NCBI GenBank assembly: GCA_016699695.1
Contig: CP065006.1
Location: 2,604,001 to 2,668,000 of the forward strand
From: Bacteroidota bacterium
Lineage (GTDB): Bacteria; Bacteroidota; Bacteroidia; Bacteroidales; UBA10428
Direction of reading: 5' to 3'
Length of the DNA stretch: 64,000 nucleotides
Position numbers and translations under genes: made by a program. Below the pieces are notes generated by a model that was not told the origin of the DNA, ran no database searches, and saw only the letters and a program-made list of their open reading frames with translations. Each line of letters opens with the position of its first letter. The stretch's first letter is position 1. Of this stretch, positions 8,494 to 18,149 are shown in pieces.

Positions 8494-9489
8494 ATGAATA
8501 TTTTAATCAGTCGCACCGATAGCATTGGCGATGTGGTGCTAACCCTTCCCATGGCAGGCTATTTAAAAGAACGCTTTCCTGATTGCAAGGTTTTTTTTCT
8601 GGGTCGCACCTATACCAGTGCAATCATTGGAATGAGCAAGCATGTCGACCAGTTTTTGAATTGGGATGAAATTTCGAAATTGCCTTTTGATGCGCAGAAA
8701 GAGTTTTTAAAATCTTTGTCGATCGACTGGATGGTGCATGTGTATCCCAACCGCGATATTGCCAGGCTGGCTAAAGCTGCCAAAATACAAGGGCGCATTG
8801 GAACTTCACACCGCCAGTTTCACTGGTTTACCTGTAATTACAAAGTGTCTTTTTCCAGGAAGAAATCTGATTTACACGAAAGCGAGTTAAATTTCAATCT
8901 TTTAAAACCGCTGGGAATCGATTCTGGACCTAAGTCCGACGAAATGCACAGGTATTATGGTGTGGATGTCAATCGTATCAAAGGAAATGTTGAGTTGCCA
9001 ATAAAATTGCCCGAGGGGAAGAAAATCCTGATTCTTCATCCGAAGTCAAAAGGAAGTGCCCGTGAATGGGGGTTGGAGAATTTCGGCCAACTTATCAGGC
9101 TTGTGAATAAACAAGAATATAGTATTTGTATTTCAGGTACTGCCGACGACAGGGAAAAGATGGCCGAATGGCTTGAATCTGTGCGTACTGAGGTGGTTGA
9201 TATTACAGGAAAATTGAACCTCGAGCAGTTTATTGTTTTTATCAGCCGTGCCCATGCCCTGGTAGCTGCAAGCACAGGGCCCCTTCACATAGCAGCCGCT
9301 CTCGGTATTAAAGCCCTTGGTATTTACCCGCCCATTCGCCCAATGCATCCCGGTCGCTGGCGACCCATTGGGATACATGCAAGCGTGCTTGTGGTAGATA
9401 AAGAATGCCAGGAATGCCGTATAAGCATCGAGTGTGCCTGCATGAAGGCCATACGTCCTGAAGATGTAATACGCTTTTTGGAAAGTTAA
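8494..9489 (+). CDS. Family 9 glycosyltransferase (heptosyltransferase-like)
   Basis: About 331 residues. The N-terminus MNILISRTDSIGDVVLTLPMAGYLKERFPDC is the GT-B heptosyltransferase opening, and the C-terminal half has KILILHPKSKGSAREWGLENFGQLI and ALVAASTGPLHIAAALGIKALGIYPP, the GT9 nucleotide-sugar binding site. I prefer the Met at 8494 over 8473, because the earlier start overlaps the GT2 gene and adds residues that do not fit the family. Likely LPS inner-core transferase. It converges with rodA, with 6 bp between the stop codons. Confidence 0.9.
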   Translation: MNILISRTDSIGDVVLTLPMAGYLKERFPDCKVFFLGRTYTSAIIGMSKHVDQFLNWDEISKLPFDAQKEFLKSLSIDWMVHVYPNRDIARLAKAAKIQGRIGTSHRQFHWFTCNYKVSFSRKKSDLHESELNFNLLKPLGIDSGPKSDEMHRYYGVDVNRIKGNVELPIKLPEGKKILILHPKSKGSAREWGLENFGQLIRLVNKQEYSICISGTADDREKMAEWLESVRTEVVDITGKLNLEQFIVFISRAHALVAASTGPLHIAAALGIKALGIYPPIRPMHPGRWRPIGIHASVLVVDKECQECRISIECACMKAIRPEDVIRFLES

Positions 9490-9495
9490 TCCACC

Positions 9496-10920
9496 TTAAA
9501 TCAGGTAGGCTTTGCGCGTCGAATCGAGACGCAAAAAGATAAAAAGCATGATGGTAAAAGCCATCAGCGACGAACCTCCATAACTTAAAAATGGCAATGG
9601 GATCCCAATTACCGGAAATAATCCAATGGTCATGGCAATGTTGACGGCAAAGTGAAAAAAGATTATTGACATCAAACCATACCCGTAAATTCGGCTAAAT
9701 CGCGAGCGTTGTCGTTCGGCAAGAATAATGAGCCTGATTAGCAATCCAACAAATGCTGCCACCAAACCAAATGATCCCAGAAAACCCCATTCTTCGCCAA
9801 CGGTGCAAAAAATAAAGTCGGTGCTTTGTTCAGGAACATATTTAAGCTTGGTTTGAGTGCCTTCCAGAAAACCTTTGCCACTGAAACCTCCCGAACCAAT
9901 AGCAATTTTCGATTGATTGACATTGTACTCGTAACCCCAGGGATCGGATTTTAACCCAAGCATAACTTCTACGCGGTCTCGTTGGTGTTGCTTTATAATG
10001 TTGTTAAATACATACTCGAAAGAATATACAAATCCAATAAAAGTATAAAGGATTAAAAGGGAAAGGAAGACTCCCTTAATTTTCTTTGCCATTGAAAAGG
10101 CGAGATAAATTGCTGAGGATATTATCAGACTTGCAAAGAAAATTCTTTGGGCCGATAAAGCGATTAGGTTGAACTTGTCGACTAAAACAAATATCAATAC
10201 CAACATTAGAAATATACCGACTGCGAATAGAACGCGTTTTCTGCTGCGGTAATATAGGGCAAAAACTACAAAGGCTGTAAGCGTGAGAAAACTGTATATA
10301 GCAACTGCATGAAGTAAAAAGGAGCTTAAGAAAAGTAGAAAAGTAAGACCAATGAGCAATAAAATCCATCCAGGCAGCCCTTCGCGGTATAATACTAAAA
10401 TTAATATGCCGTAAACCAGGGTAGAACCAAAATCGGGTTGGAGCATGATAAAAAGCGGTGGCCCTGCTATAATTGCCAGGGCAGTAAGCAGATGTTTAAC
10501 CCGAGAAGGTTTTACATTAAATCCCGAAAGAAATTTCGAAAGTGCCAATACGGTTGCCAATTTCGCAAACTCTGAGGGCTGAAGGCTTATGGGGCCTAAT
10601 ACAATCCATGATTTTGAACTATTTACTTCTTTGCCGACAAGAATAACCAATATCAGTACAAGTATGGCAAAGGCATAGGCCGGGTAAGCGATGAACGAGA
10701 AAAACCGGCTATCGATCAGCATTATCATCAAGGCGAGCAGAAAGGAAACACCCATCCAAATCAACTGAAGGGCATACCGGTTTTCGAGCGAGAAGAACTG
10801 GGTTTCTTTCCCTGTCAGATTTACTGCATAGATATTCATCCACCCAAAAAGCACCAGAAGCAGGTAAAGAAATACCGTAGTCCAGTCTATCTCTGCCAAT
10901 GTATTTAAACTTCTACTCAC
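9496..10920 (-). CDS. rodA: Rod shape-determining protein RodA (SEDS glycosyltransferase)
   Basis: Peptidoglycan polymerase of the elongasome, working with PBP2. 474 residues, somewhat longer than the usual ~370-410 because of an extra hydrophobic block around residues 190-300. About 10-12 membrane helices. SEDS landmarks: LGPISLQPSEFAKLATVLALSKFL, FIMLQPDFGSTLVYG, WGYEYNVNQSKIAIGSGG..GKGF, QTKLKYVPEQSTDFIFCTVGEEWGFLGS and IPLPFLSYGGSSLMAF. Its start overlaps the mrdA stop by 8 bp. Last gene of the shape operon. Confidence 0.95.
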   Translation of the reverse strand: MSRSLNTLAEIDWTTVFLYLLLVLFGWMNIYAVNLTGKETQFFSLENRYALQLIWMGVSFLLALMIMLIDSRFFSFIAYPAYAFAILVLILVILVGKEVNSSKSWIVLGPISLQPSEFAKLATVLALSKFLSGFNVKPSRVKHLLTALAIIAGPPLFIMLQPDFGSTLVYGILILVLYREGLPGWILLLIGLTFLLFLSSFLLHAVAIYSFLTLTAFVVFALYYRSRKRVLFAVGIFLMLVLIFVLVDKFNLIALSAQRIFFASLIISSAIYLAFSMAKKIKGVFLSLLILYTFIGFVYSFEYVFNNIIKQHQRDRVEVMLGLKSDPWGYEYNVNQSKIAIGSGGFSGKGFLEGTQTKLKYVPEQSTDFIFCTVGEEWGFLGSFGLVAAFVGLLIRLIILAERQRSRFSRIYGYGLMSIIFFHFAVNIAMTIGLFPVIGIPLPFLSYGGSSLMAFTIMLFIFLRLDSTRKAYLI

Positions 10921-12742
10921 TTTTGTTGGAAAGTTTAAGTGTTTTCATTCTTGTTTCAACCCATTGACGATCCTGAGCTATCGAATCGGTAAGGTATTTT
11001 TCGATGAGTAAGCTGGCGATTGGAGCTGCATAAGTAGCACCCCATTTACCGTATTCAACATAAACCGAAATGGCAATCTGCGGGTTTTCTTTTGGGGCAA
11101 AGGCAATAAATACCGAGTGGTCTTCGCCATGCGGGTTTTCGGCTGTCCCGGTTTTTCCGCACACTTCGATGTTGCTTAGTCGAGCAATAAGTGCAGTGCC
11201 ACCTGGTTCGTTCACGGCCTTGTACATACCTTCCACAATAACTGGAAAATAGTTAGTATCGACTGTTACCCAATTTTTTCTGGTATAAGCTTGTGGTATT
11301 GTATCGATGCCTTCTATATTTTTTAGCAGGTGAGGGGTAATATAATATCCATGGTTAGCAATTATTGCGGCCATATTGGCCATTTGTAAGGGGGTAGTTA
11401 GAATTTCACCCTGCCCAATCGAATTTGAGATGATGGTATGGGCTTTCCATCGGTTCTTTCCATAGTATCGGTCGTAATAAGTAGACTTTGGAATGAAGCC
11501 TGCCTTTTCAGAGGGTAGATCAATACTAAGCTTGTTGCCAAGACCAAAAGAAACAGTATGATTCCGCCAGGCTATAAAAGCCTCTTCGGTAGTGGCATAA
11601 TGGTTATTGTCCATAATGCGTTTGTAGGTATTGGCAAAATAGGCGTTGCACGAATTTTGTATGGCTCCGATAAGTGCCAGAGGGGTGCTGTGTGAATGGC
11701 AATTCATTGAAACACCTTTGGCATGGTAGCCCAGCTGGCACCCAAAGGCCGTCCCTGGTTGAATAACTCCTTCGTGCAATGCGATGATGCCATTCATCAT
11801 TTTAAAGGTACTGCCTGGAGGATACATTGCCATAATGGCTCTGTTAAACAGGGGCTCGAGGCTGTCTTTTTGCAACATCACATAGTTCTTCTGACGGTCG
11901 CGGCCTATAAGCAATGATGGATTGTACAGAGGTGCAGATACAAGTGCAAGTACTTCACCTGTTTTTGGTTCTATGGCAACCACACTTCCCTGGTAATTGG
12001 CCATCAGTTCTTCGGCATAAGCCTGTAAATCGGCATCGATCGTAATGGTAATATTTCTTCCGGGAACAGCATCTTCATCAAAACGCCCTTCTTTGTAGGC
12101 TCCTTGTTCACGTCCTTTTACATCGATAAACCGGTAGCGCTTTCCTTTTACGCCCCCTAAAATATTTTCGTAGAACTTTTCTAGTCCATTTACCCCAATG
12201 TAATCGCCCATTTCGTAATAATTGTCCTTTTTGATGTCGTTGGAGTCAACCTCGCTTACATAGCCAAAAAGGTGTGGGGCCATTTCGTATTTATACTTTC
12301 GCAGGGTACGTTCGCTGAAATAGAATCCTGGAAATTTGTATTGGGTTTCTTTTAATCTGCCAAATACCTCGGGCGACAATTGTTTGATAAACGGATTGCG
12401 TCTTTCACGCGGATCTTCTATTACCCTGCGTATGCCTTCTCGTAAGGTGACAATATCAATTTCGAGTATATCGCAGAGCAAGAGAGAATCAAAGGGCTCC
12501 AGCTCGTAAGGAGCAATTTTTAAATCGTACGATGGTTGATTGTGCACCAGCAATACTTTGTTACGGTCATAAATAAGGCCGCGGGCAGGGTACACGGTTT
12601 CGAGACGACGGCTATTGCTTTCTGCAGAAAGCTTGTAGGTCGAATCGATTATTTGTAAGTAAAACAACCGGATAATATAAACAAATCCGAGCAAGATGAT
12701 AAAAGCCCCTATAAAATATCGTCGGTTGCTGTATTGGTCCAT
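10913..12742 (-). CDS. mrdA: Penicillin-binding protein 2 (transpeptidase)
   Basis: Monofunctional class B PBP that crosslinks murein in the elongasome with RodA. 609 residues. One N-terminal membrane helix (about 9-28), a dimerisation/pedestal domain (RLETVYPARGLIYDRN), then the transpeptidase: SxxK at PPGSTFKMMNG (Ser about 311), SxN at IQNSCNAYF and KTG at VCGKTGTAENPHG. 4 bp after mreD and overlapping rodA. All catalytic motifs are intact. Confidence 0.96.
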   Translation of the reverse strand: MDQYSNRRYFIGAFIILLGFVYIIRLFYLQIIDSTYKLSAESNSRRLETVYPARGLIYDRNKVLLVHNQPSYDLKIAPYELEPFDSLLLCDILEIDIVTLREGIRRVIEDPRERRNPFIKQLSPEVFGRLKETQYKFPGFYFSERTLRKYKYEMAPHLFGYVSEVDSNDIKKDNYYEMGDYIGVNGLEKFYENILGGVKGKRYRFIDVKGREQGAYKEGRFDEDAVPGRNITITIDADLQAYAEELMANYQGSVVAIEPKTGEVLALVSAPLYNPSLLIGRDRQKNYVMLQKDSLEPLFNRAIMAMYPPGSTFKMMNGIIALHEGVIQPGTAFGCQLGYHAKGVSMNCHSHSTPLALIGAIQNSCNAYFANTYKRIMDNNHYATTEEAFIAWRNHTVSFGLGNKLSIDLPSEKAGFIPKSTYYDRYYGKNRWKAHTIISNSIGQGEILTTPLQMANMAAIIANHGYYITPHLLKNIEGIDTIPQAYTRKNWVTVDTNYFPVIVEGMYKAVNEPGGTALIARLSNIEVCGKTGTAENPHGEDHSVFIAFAPKENPQIAISVYVEYGKWGATYAAPIASLLIEKYLTDSIAQDRQWVETRMKTLKLSNKSE

Positions 12743-12745
12743 GGC

Positions 12746-13252
12746 TTATTTTCTATATACCAGGTATTGGCTCAGACTGATGAGCAAAACAGAAAAAGCG
12801 GTTGAAAGCACAATTCGTAAGATCACATGAAATAAATCGCGGAAGCTGAACATTTCGCAAAGAAACAAAACCGTATGATGCGCAAAAACCAGAATCAGGG
12901 CGTACTGAACAAACCATTCGATACCATAAAAGAATACCCTCGGATAGGTGCCGGTTTCGTAACCATCGCGTGGCGAAACCATGGCCAGAGCCGTAGGTCG
13001 GAGATAGGCCATAAATACCGAAGCCGCGGTATGCATGCCCAGGGTTTCGGATAAGATGTCGACCGATAATCCTAAAAAGAAACCGCTTATTAGCACCAGC
13101 CAACCCGGAGTTTCAAATGGCAGCAGCAGTATGAACAGCACATAAAAATAAGGGTTTAGGTATTTCCCTAATTCAATGTTGTTGAAAATCAACACCTGCA
13201 TGAGTATCAATACGAAGAATCGGATTATGTTACGTGGTATTCGCTTAATCAT
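12746..13252 (-). CDS. mreD: Rod shape-determining protein MreD
   Basis: 168 residues with about five membrane helices and little sequence identity to model MreD, as usual. It is identified by LILMQVLIFNNIELGKYLNPYFYVLFILLLPFETP, SGFFLGLSVDILSETLGMHTAASVFMAYLRP (the conserved G-x-x-x-D segment) and its position between mreC and mrdA. It links MreC to the membrane complex. Its start overlaps the mreC stop by 8 bp. Confidence 0.93.
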   Translation of the reverse strand: MIKRIPRNIIRFFVLILMQVLIFNNIELGKYLNPYFYVLFILLLPFETPGWLVLISGFFLGLSVDILSETLGMHTAASVFMAYLRPTALAMVSPRDGYETGTYPRVFFYGIEWFVQYALILVFAHHTVLFLCEMFSFRDLFHVILRIVLSTAFSVLLISLSQYLVYRK

Positions 13253-14066
13253 TGGGCAGGTTTTCTTCTAATGTCTGTTGTTCTTCTCTTAAAATGTTTT
13301 TAATGACAAAAACAGAGTTAAGTCGTTTGAAGTCTGTGAACAGGTTAACTGTTATGTTGTAATTGATACCTCTCAGAATTTCGTAATCAGCAATAGTACC
13401 AATGGGAATTCCCTGAGGAAAGATGGCTGTATTTCCACTCGTTTCGATGGTATCGCCAATTTGCAAACTGGCATGAAGGGGAATATCGCGCAATACTGCC
13501 TGCATGTAGTTTTTGCCATTCCATTCGAGGTATCCAAAAAAATTCGATCCTCTTATTCGGGCGTTGGGAAAAAATTCGCGGTTCAGAATCGGAATGACCG
13601 ATGCGAAGTGGTCACTCGAGGTTTTTACTATGCCAACAAGGCCTTCAGGGCCAATAACTCCCATGTCTTTCTCAATCCCATGTATCCTTCCCCGGTTAAT
13701 GGTGAGGTAATTGTATTGTTTATTCACCGAATTATTAATTACAGTGGCCGGAATGTATTGGTATTGCTGAATACCAATTGTGTTTACAAAAGATTCGTCC
13801 TTAATGCTGTAAACCGATAGGGGAAGGGCATGATACAACCTGGCATTTTCAATCACAAGCGCCTGATTTTGTTTTTCGAGCGACAAGTATTTCGAATAGT
13901 TAGAAAACCGGTTCGACAGGTTGCCAACAATAGAATGCCTGATGCTGTAAAAGCGGGCATTCTGATAACTATTGTGCCGCATCAGCATTGAAAACGCAAT
14001 TATCTCGAGGAAAATAAATAATATCAGCAGATGTTGCTTAAGTAAAAAGCGTAATAAATTCCTCAT
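13245..14066 (-). CDS. mreC: Rod shape-determining protein MreC
   Basis: 273 residues: one membrane helix (about 13-30), a coiled-coil region (residues ~50-75, LSLEKQNQALVIENARL) and the beta-barrel MreC domain (VINNSVNKQYNYLTINRGRIHGIEKDMGVIGPEGLVGIV, then NAIFPQGIPIGTI). It connects the cytoplasmic MreB filament to PBP2 and RodA in the periplasm. 11 bp after mreB and overlapping mreD. Confidence 0.95.
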   Translation of the reverse strand: MRNLLRFLLKQHLLILFIFLEIIAFSMLMRHNSYQNARFYSIRHSIVGNLSNRFSNYSKYLSLEKQNQALVIENARLYHALPLSVYSIKDESFVNTIGIQQYQYIPATVINNSVNKQYNYLTINRGRIHGIEKDMGVIGPEGLVGIVKTSSDHFASVIPILNREFFPNARIRGSNFFGYLEWNGKNYMQAVLRDIPLHASLQIGDTIETSGNTAIFPQGIPIGTIADYEILRGINYNITVNLFTDFKRLNSVFVIKNILREEQQTLEENLPND

Positions 14067-14077
14067 TCAACATTTTT

Positions 14078-15100
14078 TTAGCGGATAAGGAACTTAAATT
14101 TATCGACGTTTTTAAGCGCAATTCCTGTACCTCTGGCCACTGCATGCAGCGGATCTTCGGCCACATGGAAGGGGATGTTGATTTTGTCGGTAAGACGTTT
14201 ATCCAGTCCGCGAAGCAAGGCTCCACCTCCGGCAAGATAAATTCCTTTCGATACGATATCGGCATAGAGTTCAGGGGGTGTTTGTTCCAACACGGCAATA
14301 ATGGCCGATTCAACTTTCGAGAGCGATTTGTCGAGGCAATGCGATATTTCCTGGTAAGAAACCGGAACCTCGATGGGCATGGCGGTCATCAGGTTGGGTC
14401 CGCGAACACTAAAATCGGTAGGAGGTTCGTCAAGGTCGGGCAGGGCAGAGCCTACATTTAGCTTTATATCTTCGGCTGTTCTCTCGCCTATTTTAATGTT
14501 GTGCTGATGGCGCATATAGGCTTGTATGTCGGCTGTGAATCCATCGCCGGCAATACGGATACTTTGGTTGCATACAATACCTCCTAATGCAATTACGGCA
14601 ATTTCGGTTGTGCCACCTCCGATATCCACCACCATGCTACCTTCAGGTGCTTCTACATCAATGCCAATACCCAGCGCGGCCGCCATTGGTTCGTAGATCA
14701 TGTACACATCGCGACCACCAGCATGTTCCGACGAGTCACGCACAGCACGTATCTCAACCTCTGTACTTCCTGACGGAATGCATACTACCATGCGAAGGGT
14801 GGGGGTTAAGAAACGCTGACCGGGATTAATCATTTTTATCATACCCCGAATCATCTGTTCTGCTGCATTAAAGTCAGCAATTACTCCATCACGCAATGGG
14901 CGGATGGTTTTAATGTTTTCGTGTGTTTTCCCGTGCATTTGCCGGGCAACCTGACCGATGGCAATGAGCTTACCGGTAGATTGTTCAATGGCAACAATCG
15001 AAGGTTCGTCGACAACAATTTTATCGTTGTAGATGATTATTGTGTTGGCTGTTCCAAGGTCGATAGCCAGTTCTTGAGTTAAGAATGAGAAAAATCCCAT
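14078..15100 (-). CDS. mreB: Rod shape-determining protein MreB (actin homologue)
   Basis: 340 residues. Actin-fold nucleotide motifs: phosphate 1 IDLGTANTIIIYNDK, connect 1 and phosphate 2 MVVDIGGGTTEIAVIALGG, adenosine GIYLAGGGALLRGLDKRL. The membrane-binding N-terminus begins MGFFSFLTQELAIDLGTAN. It forms filaments that guide cell-wall synthesis. 16 bp after purH, so expression may be tied to purH or to a promoter inside it. Confidence 0.97.
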   Translation of the reverse strand: MGFFSFLTQELAIDLGTANTIIIYNDKIVVDEPSIVAIEQSTGKLIAIGQVARQMHGKTHENIKTIRPLRDGVIADFNAAEQMIRGMIKMINPGQRFLTPTLRMVVCIPSGSTEVEIRAVRDSSEHAGGRDVYMIYEPMAAALGIGIDVEAPEGSMVVDIGGGTTEIAVIALGGIVCNQSIRIAGDGFTADIQAYMRHQHNIKIGERTAEDIKLNVGSALPDLDEPPTDFSVRGPNLMTAMPIEVPVSYQEISHCLDKSLSKVESAIIAVLEQTPPELYADIVSKGIYLAGGGALLRGLDKRLTDKINIPFHVAEDPLHAVARGTGIALKNVDKFKFLIR

Positions 15101-15116
15101 GGGTATTTATTGTTTT

Positions 15117-16640
15117 TTAGTGTTTAAAATGTCTTACTCCTGTTAATACCATAGCCATGTTATGCTGGTCGCAATAATCTATCGAATCTTTATCGCGAAT
15201 GGAGCCTCCTGGCTGCACTACGGCTGTTATACCTGCTTCGTGAGCAATTTCCACACAATCGGGGAAAGGGAAAAAAGCGTCTGAAGCCATTACTGCACCT
15301 CGCAAATCGAAATTAAAGTTTCGTGCTTTTTCGATGGCTTGTCTTAGCGCATCAACCCGCGAAGTTTGCCCTACTCCACTGGCGCAAAGTTGTTTCCCTT
15401 TTGCCAGCACAATGGTGTTGGATTTCGATTGTTTTACCAGTTTGTTCGCAAATTCAAGATCGTTAAACTCATTATCGGTGGGTTTACGATTAGTAACGGT
15501 TTCCATTTTTTCCCGGCCTTCCATTGACATATCGCGGTCTTGTTCTACAACACCGTTCAGCAAGGTTCTGAATTGCGTCGGAGGTAGTGCACATTCTTTA
15601 CGAATCAGAATAATGCGATTTTTTTTACTTTTTAAAATTTCAAGTGCCTGGTTATTGTAGGAGGGAGCTATCACTACCTCGAAAAACAGGCTGTTCATCT
15701 CCTCTGCAGTTTCTGCATCAATGGTCCGGTTGGAGATTAATATGCCCCCAAATGCCGATACGGGGTCGCCGGCAAGTGCATCTTTATAGGCATCGACCAG
15801 TTTTTTCCGGCTGGCCATTCCACAGGCATTGTTGTGTTTGAGAATTGCAAAACTGGTATCTTTAAATTCGTCGATGAGGTTAATGGCTGCTTCAATATCC
15901 AGGAGGTTGTTGTACGATATTTCTTTGCCATGCAGCTGTTCGAACAAGGCATCGAAATTACCAAAAAACCTTCCTTTCTGATGCGGGTTTTCTCCGTAGC
16001 GCAATTCCATCGATTGCTGAATGCTCTGTTTGAACACAGGTTTGTTGAAGGCAGAATTGAAATAGTTGAAAATGGCTGTATCGTAATGAGACGATACCTG
16101 AAAAGCCTCCATAGCAAGTTCCCGGCGTTGGTCCAGCGTAGTGGTGCCAGATGCATTAAGAATATCGAGTAGGTAGTTGTATTGTTTTTGAGAAGCGACT
16201 ATTACCACATCTTTAAAATTTTTGGCCGCTGCCCGAATTAATGAGATGCCTCCAATGTCAATTTTTTCGATGATATCCTGTTCCGATGCTCCGGAAGCCA
16301 GGGTTTCTTCAAAAGGATAGAGGTCTACAATTATCAGGTCAATCTCGGGGATATCATATTTGATGAGTTGCTCTTTATCGCCGGCTTCATCGCGACGACT
16401 TAAAATACCACCGAAAACTTTCGGATGCAAAGTTTTTACGCGGCCGCTTAATATCGAAGGGTATCCGGTAAGGTCTTCCACTGAATCGACCTTGATACCC
16501 AATTCCTCGATAAAACTTTGAGTGCCGCCTGTTGAAATAATTCTTACGCCTTGTTCATTTAATTTTTTACAAATCTCGTCAAGGTTGTTTTTATGATAAA
16601 CGGATATCAGCGCTGATTTTATGGCTTTTTCTCTACTCAT
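15117..16640 (-). CDS. purH: Bifunctional AICAR transformylase / IMP cyclohydrolase PurH
   Basis: Final two steps of purine synthesis, AICAR to FAICAR to IMP. 507 residues. The N-terminal MGS-like cyclohydrolase domain is shown by ALISVYHKNNLDEICKKLNEQGVRIISTGGT, SVEDLTGYPSILSGRVKTLHPKVFGGIL and DLYPFE. The transformylase half has LRYGENPHQKGRF, ILKHNNACGMA and the C-terminal ASDAFFPFPDCVEIAHEAGITAVVQPGGSIRD. First gene of the block leading into mreB. Confidence 0.97.
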   Translation of the reverse strand: MSREKAIKSALISVYHKNNLDEICKKLNEQGVRIISTGGTQSFIEELGIKVDSVEDLTGYPSILSGRVKTLHPKVFGGILSRRDEAGDKEQLIKYDIPEIDLIIVDLYPFEETLASGASEQDIIEKIDIGGISLIRAAAKNFKDVVIVASQKQYNYLLDILNASGTTTLDQRRELAMEAFQVSSHYDTAIFNYFNSAFNKPVFKQSIQQSMELRYGENPHQKGRFFGNFDALFEQLHGKEISYNNLLDIEAAINLIDEFKDTSFAILKHNNACGMASRKKLVDAYKDALAGDPVSAFGGILISNRTIDAETAEEMNSLFFEVVIAPSYNNQALEILKSKKNRIILIRKECALPPTQFRTLLNGVVEQDRDMSMEGREKMETVTNRKPTDNEFNDLEFANKLVKQSKSNTIVLAKGKQLCASGVGQTSRVDALRQAIEKARNFNFDLRGAVMASDAFFPFPDCVEIAHEAGITAVVQPGGSIRDKDSIDYCDQHNMAMVLTGVRHFKH

Positions 16641-16773
16641 AATTGTTGTTTCTAATTGGCATCGGTGTGCTTTTTCGAATTGTTGCGAAAGATATAATTT
16701 TTTTGTCTACCAATGGGCTAGTTTGTGCTCTGAAGTATTCAACATTGTATAAACATTTCTATCGGGAGTTTGA

Positions 16774-18141
16774 TTATTGGATAGCCATAAAAATAAGCCT
16801 GCCTATGCTCATGTATATCACAATACCAAATACATCGTTCATGGTAGTAACAAAAGGACCGGTAGCTAATGCCGGATCAATTTTAAAACGGTTCAGTAAC
16901 ATGGGAATAAAGGCTCCAAAAACCGAAGCAAACATCATAACCGTGAAAAGAGACAGGCTGACCATGATGGTAAGGTTTAGTCCGGTGCTGAAGAAATAAT
17001 TGTAAACAAAGATGAGAATGGAGAAAATGGCAGCATTAAAAAATGCCACACTTACTTCCTTAACTAGTTTTTTCCAGGTCGAATCGAGGTTCAGCGTTTT
17101 GTTGGCAATACCCTGCACCACAATGGAGGAGGATTGTACTCCCACATTTCCGCCCATGGCAGCAATAAGCGGGATAAACATGGCCATTTGCGGATAGGTC
17201 GATATCTGCCCCTCGAAGCGACTGATTACCTGTGCTCCCAATATACCTCCAGTCAAGCCAATAAAAAGCCATGGAATGCGGGCTCTTGTAAGGAGAAATA
17301 CGTTGTCCGAAGTTTCAACATCTTCCGACAGACCCGATATCATCTGGTAATCTTTTTCGGCTTCTTCTTTAATAATGTCCACCACGTCATCGATGGTAAT
17401 GCGCCCGATGAGCCGCCCTAAAATATCTATTACAGGCAGAGCTACAAGGTCGTATTTTTCCATTACCAGGGCAACTTCTTTCGAAGGGGTATCGGCCAAT
17501 ACCGAGATTACATTGTCGTTATAAATGTTTTTTATTTTGGCATTAGGCCGGGTTACGAGCATTCTTTTGAGCGATAAAGTACCCTTTAAAATGCCATCGT
17601 CGTCGATGACATAGACATAGTAAATTTCATCTATTTCAGCAGCTTGTTTGCGCATTTCGCGCATGCAGGTAACAAGGTCCCAGTTAATGTTCACCTTAAT
17701 AAGTTCCTTGGCCATAAGGCCTCCGGCGGTATCTTCGTCATAGTTCAGCAGATCGGCTATATCACCTGCCTGTTCAGCATCTTCTATGCTTTGTAGAATT
17801 TCCGTTTTCTTGGCATCCGAAAGTTCGTTCAGCACATCGGCAGCATCGTCCGAATCGAGTTTCTCGATAAATTGGTGCGCGATCACATGACCCGGGAGTG
17901 TTTCAAGAAACTGTTCACGCACATCCTCTTCGAGTTCCATCAACACATCGGCAGCCTTTTCGCTGTCGAGCAGCAAATGAATGTATCGGGCCTGATCGAT
18001 ACTTAATTCGTGGTAAATATCTGCAATATCAACCGGATGCAGGGCATCGATGAGCTTGTGGACAGTAACGCTTTCGTCATTTTCAATAGCCTCAATCAGT
18101 GTATCAAGGAACTCGTTTGTTAAATTGAAATTTGATGCCAT
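16774..18141 (-). CDS. mgtE: Magnesium transporter MgtE
   Basis: 455 residues. N-terminal MgtE_N superhelix (about 10-135, LHPVDIADIYHELSIDQARYIHLLLDSEKAADVLMELEEDVREQFLE), paired CBS domains (about 140-265, YNEDTAGGLMAKELIKVN and YDLVALPVIDILGRLIGRITIDDVVDII) and five membrane helices from about 290 with ...AAMGGNVGVQSSSIVVQGIA, the Mg-selective pore. Imports Mg2+ and is gated by cytoplasmic Mg through the CBS and N domains. 8 bp after rsmA on the same strand. Confidence 0.95.
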   Translation of the reverse strand: MASNFNLTNEFLDTLIEAIENDESVTVHKLIDALHPVDIADIYHELSIDQARYIHLLLDSEKAADVLMELEEDVREQFLETLPGHVIAHQFIEKLDSDDAADVLNELSDAKKTEILQSIEDAEQAGDIADLLNYDEDTAGGLMAKELIKVNINWDLVTCMREMRKQAAEIDEIYYVYVIDDDGILKGTLSLKRMLVTRPNAKIKNIYNDNVISVLADTPSKEVALVMEKYDLVALPVIDILGRLIGRITIDDVVDIIKEEAEKDYQMISGLSEDVETSDNVFLLTRARIPWLFIGLTGGILGAQVISRFEGQISTYPQMAMFIPLIAAMGGNVGVQSSSIVVQGIANKTLNLDSTWKKLVKEVSVAFFNAAIFSILIFVYNYFFSTGLNLTIMVSLSLFTVMMFASVFGAFIPMLLNRFKIDPALATGPFVTTMNDVFGIVIYMSIGRLIFMAIQ

Positions 18142-18149
18142 GGCAAATA

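Noticed and set aside
10076..10369. Small minus-strand frame within rodA
   Set aside because: It overlaps the membrane part of rodA in another frame and has no features of its own.
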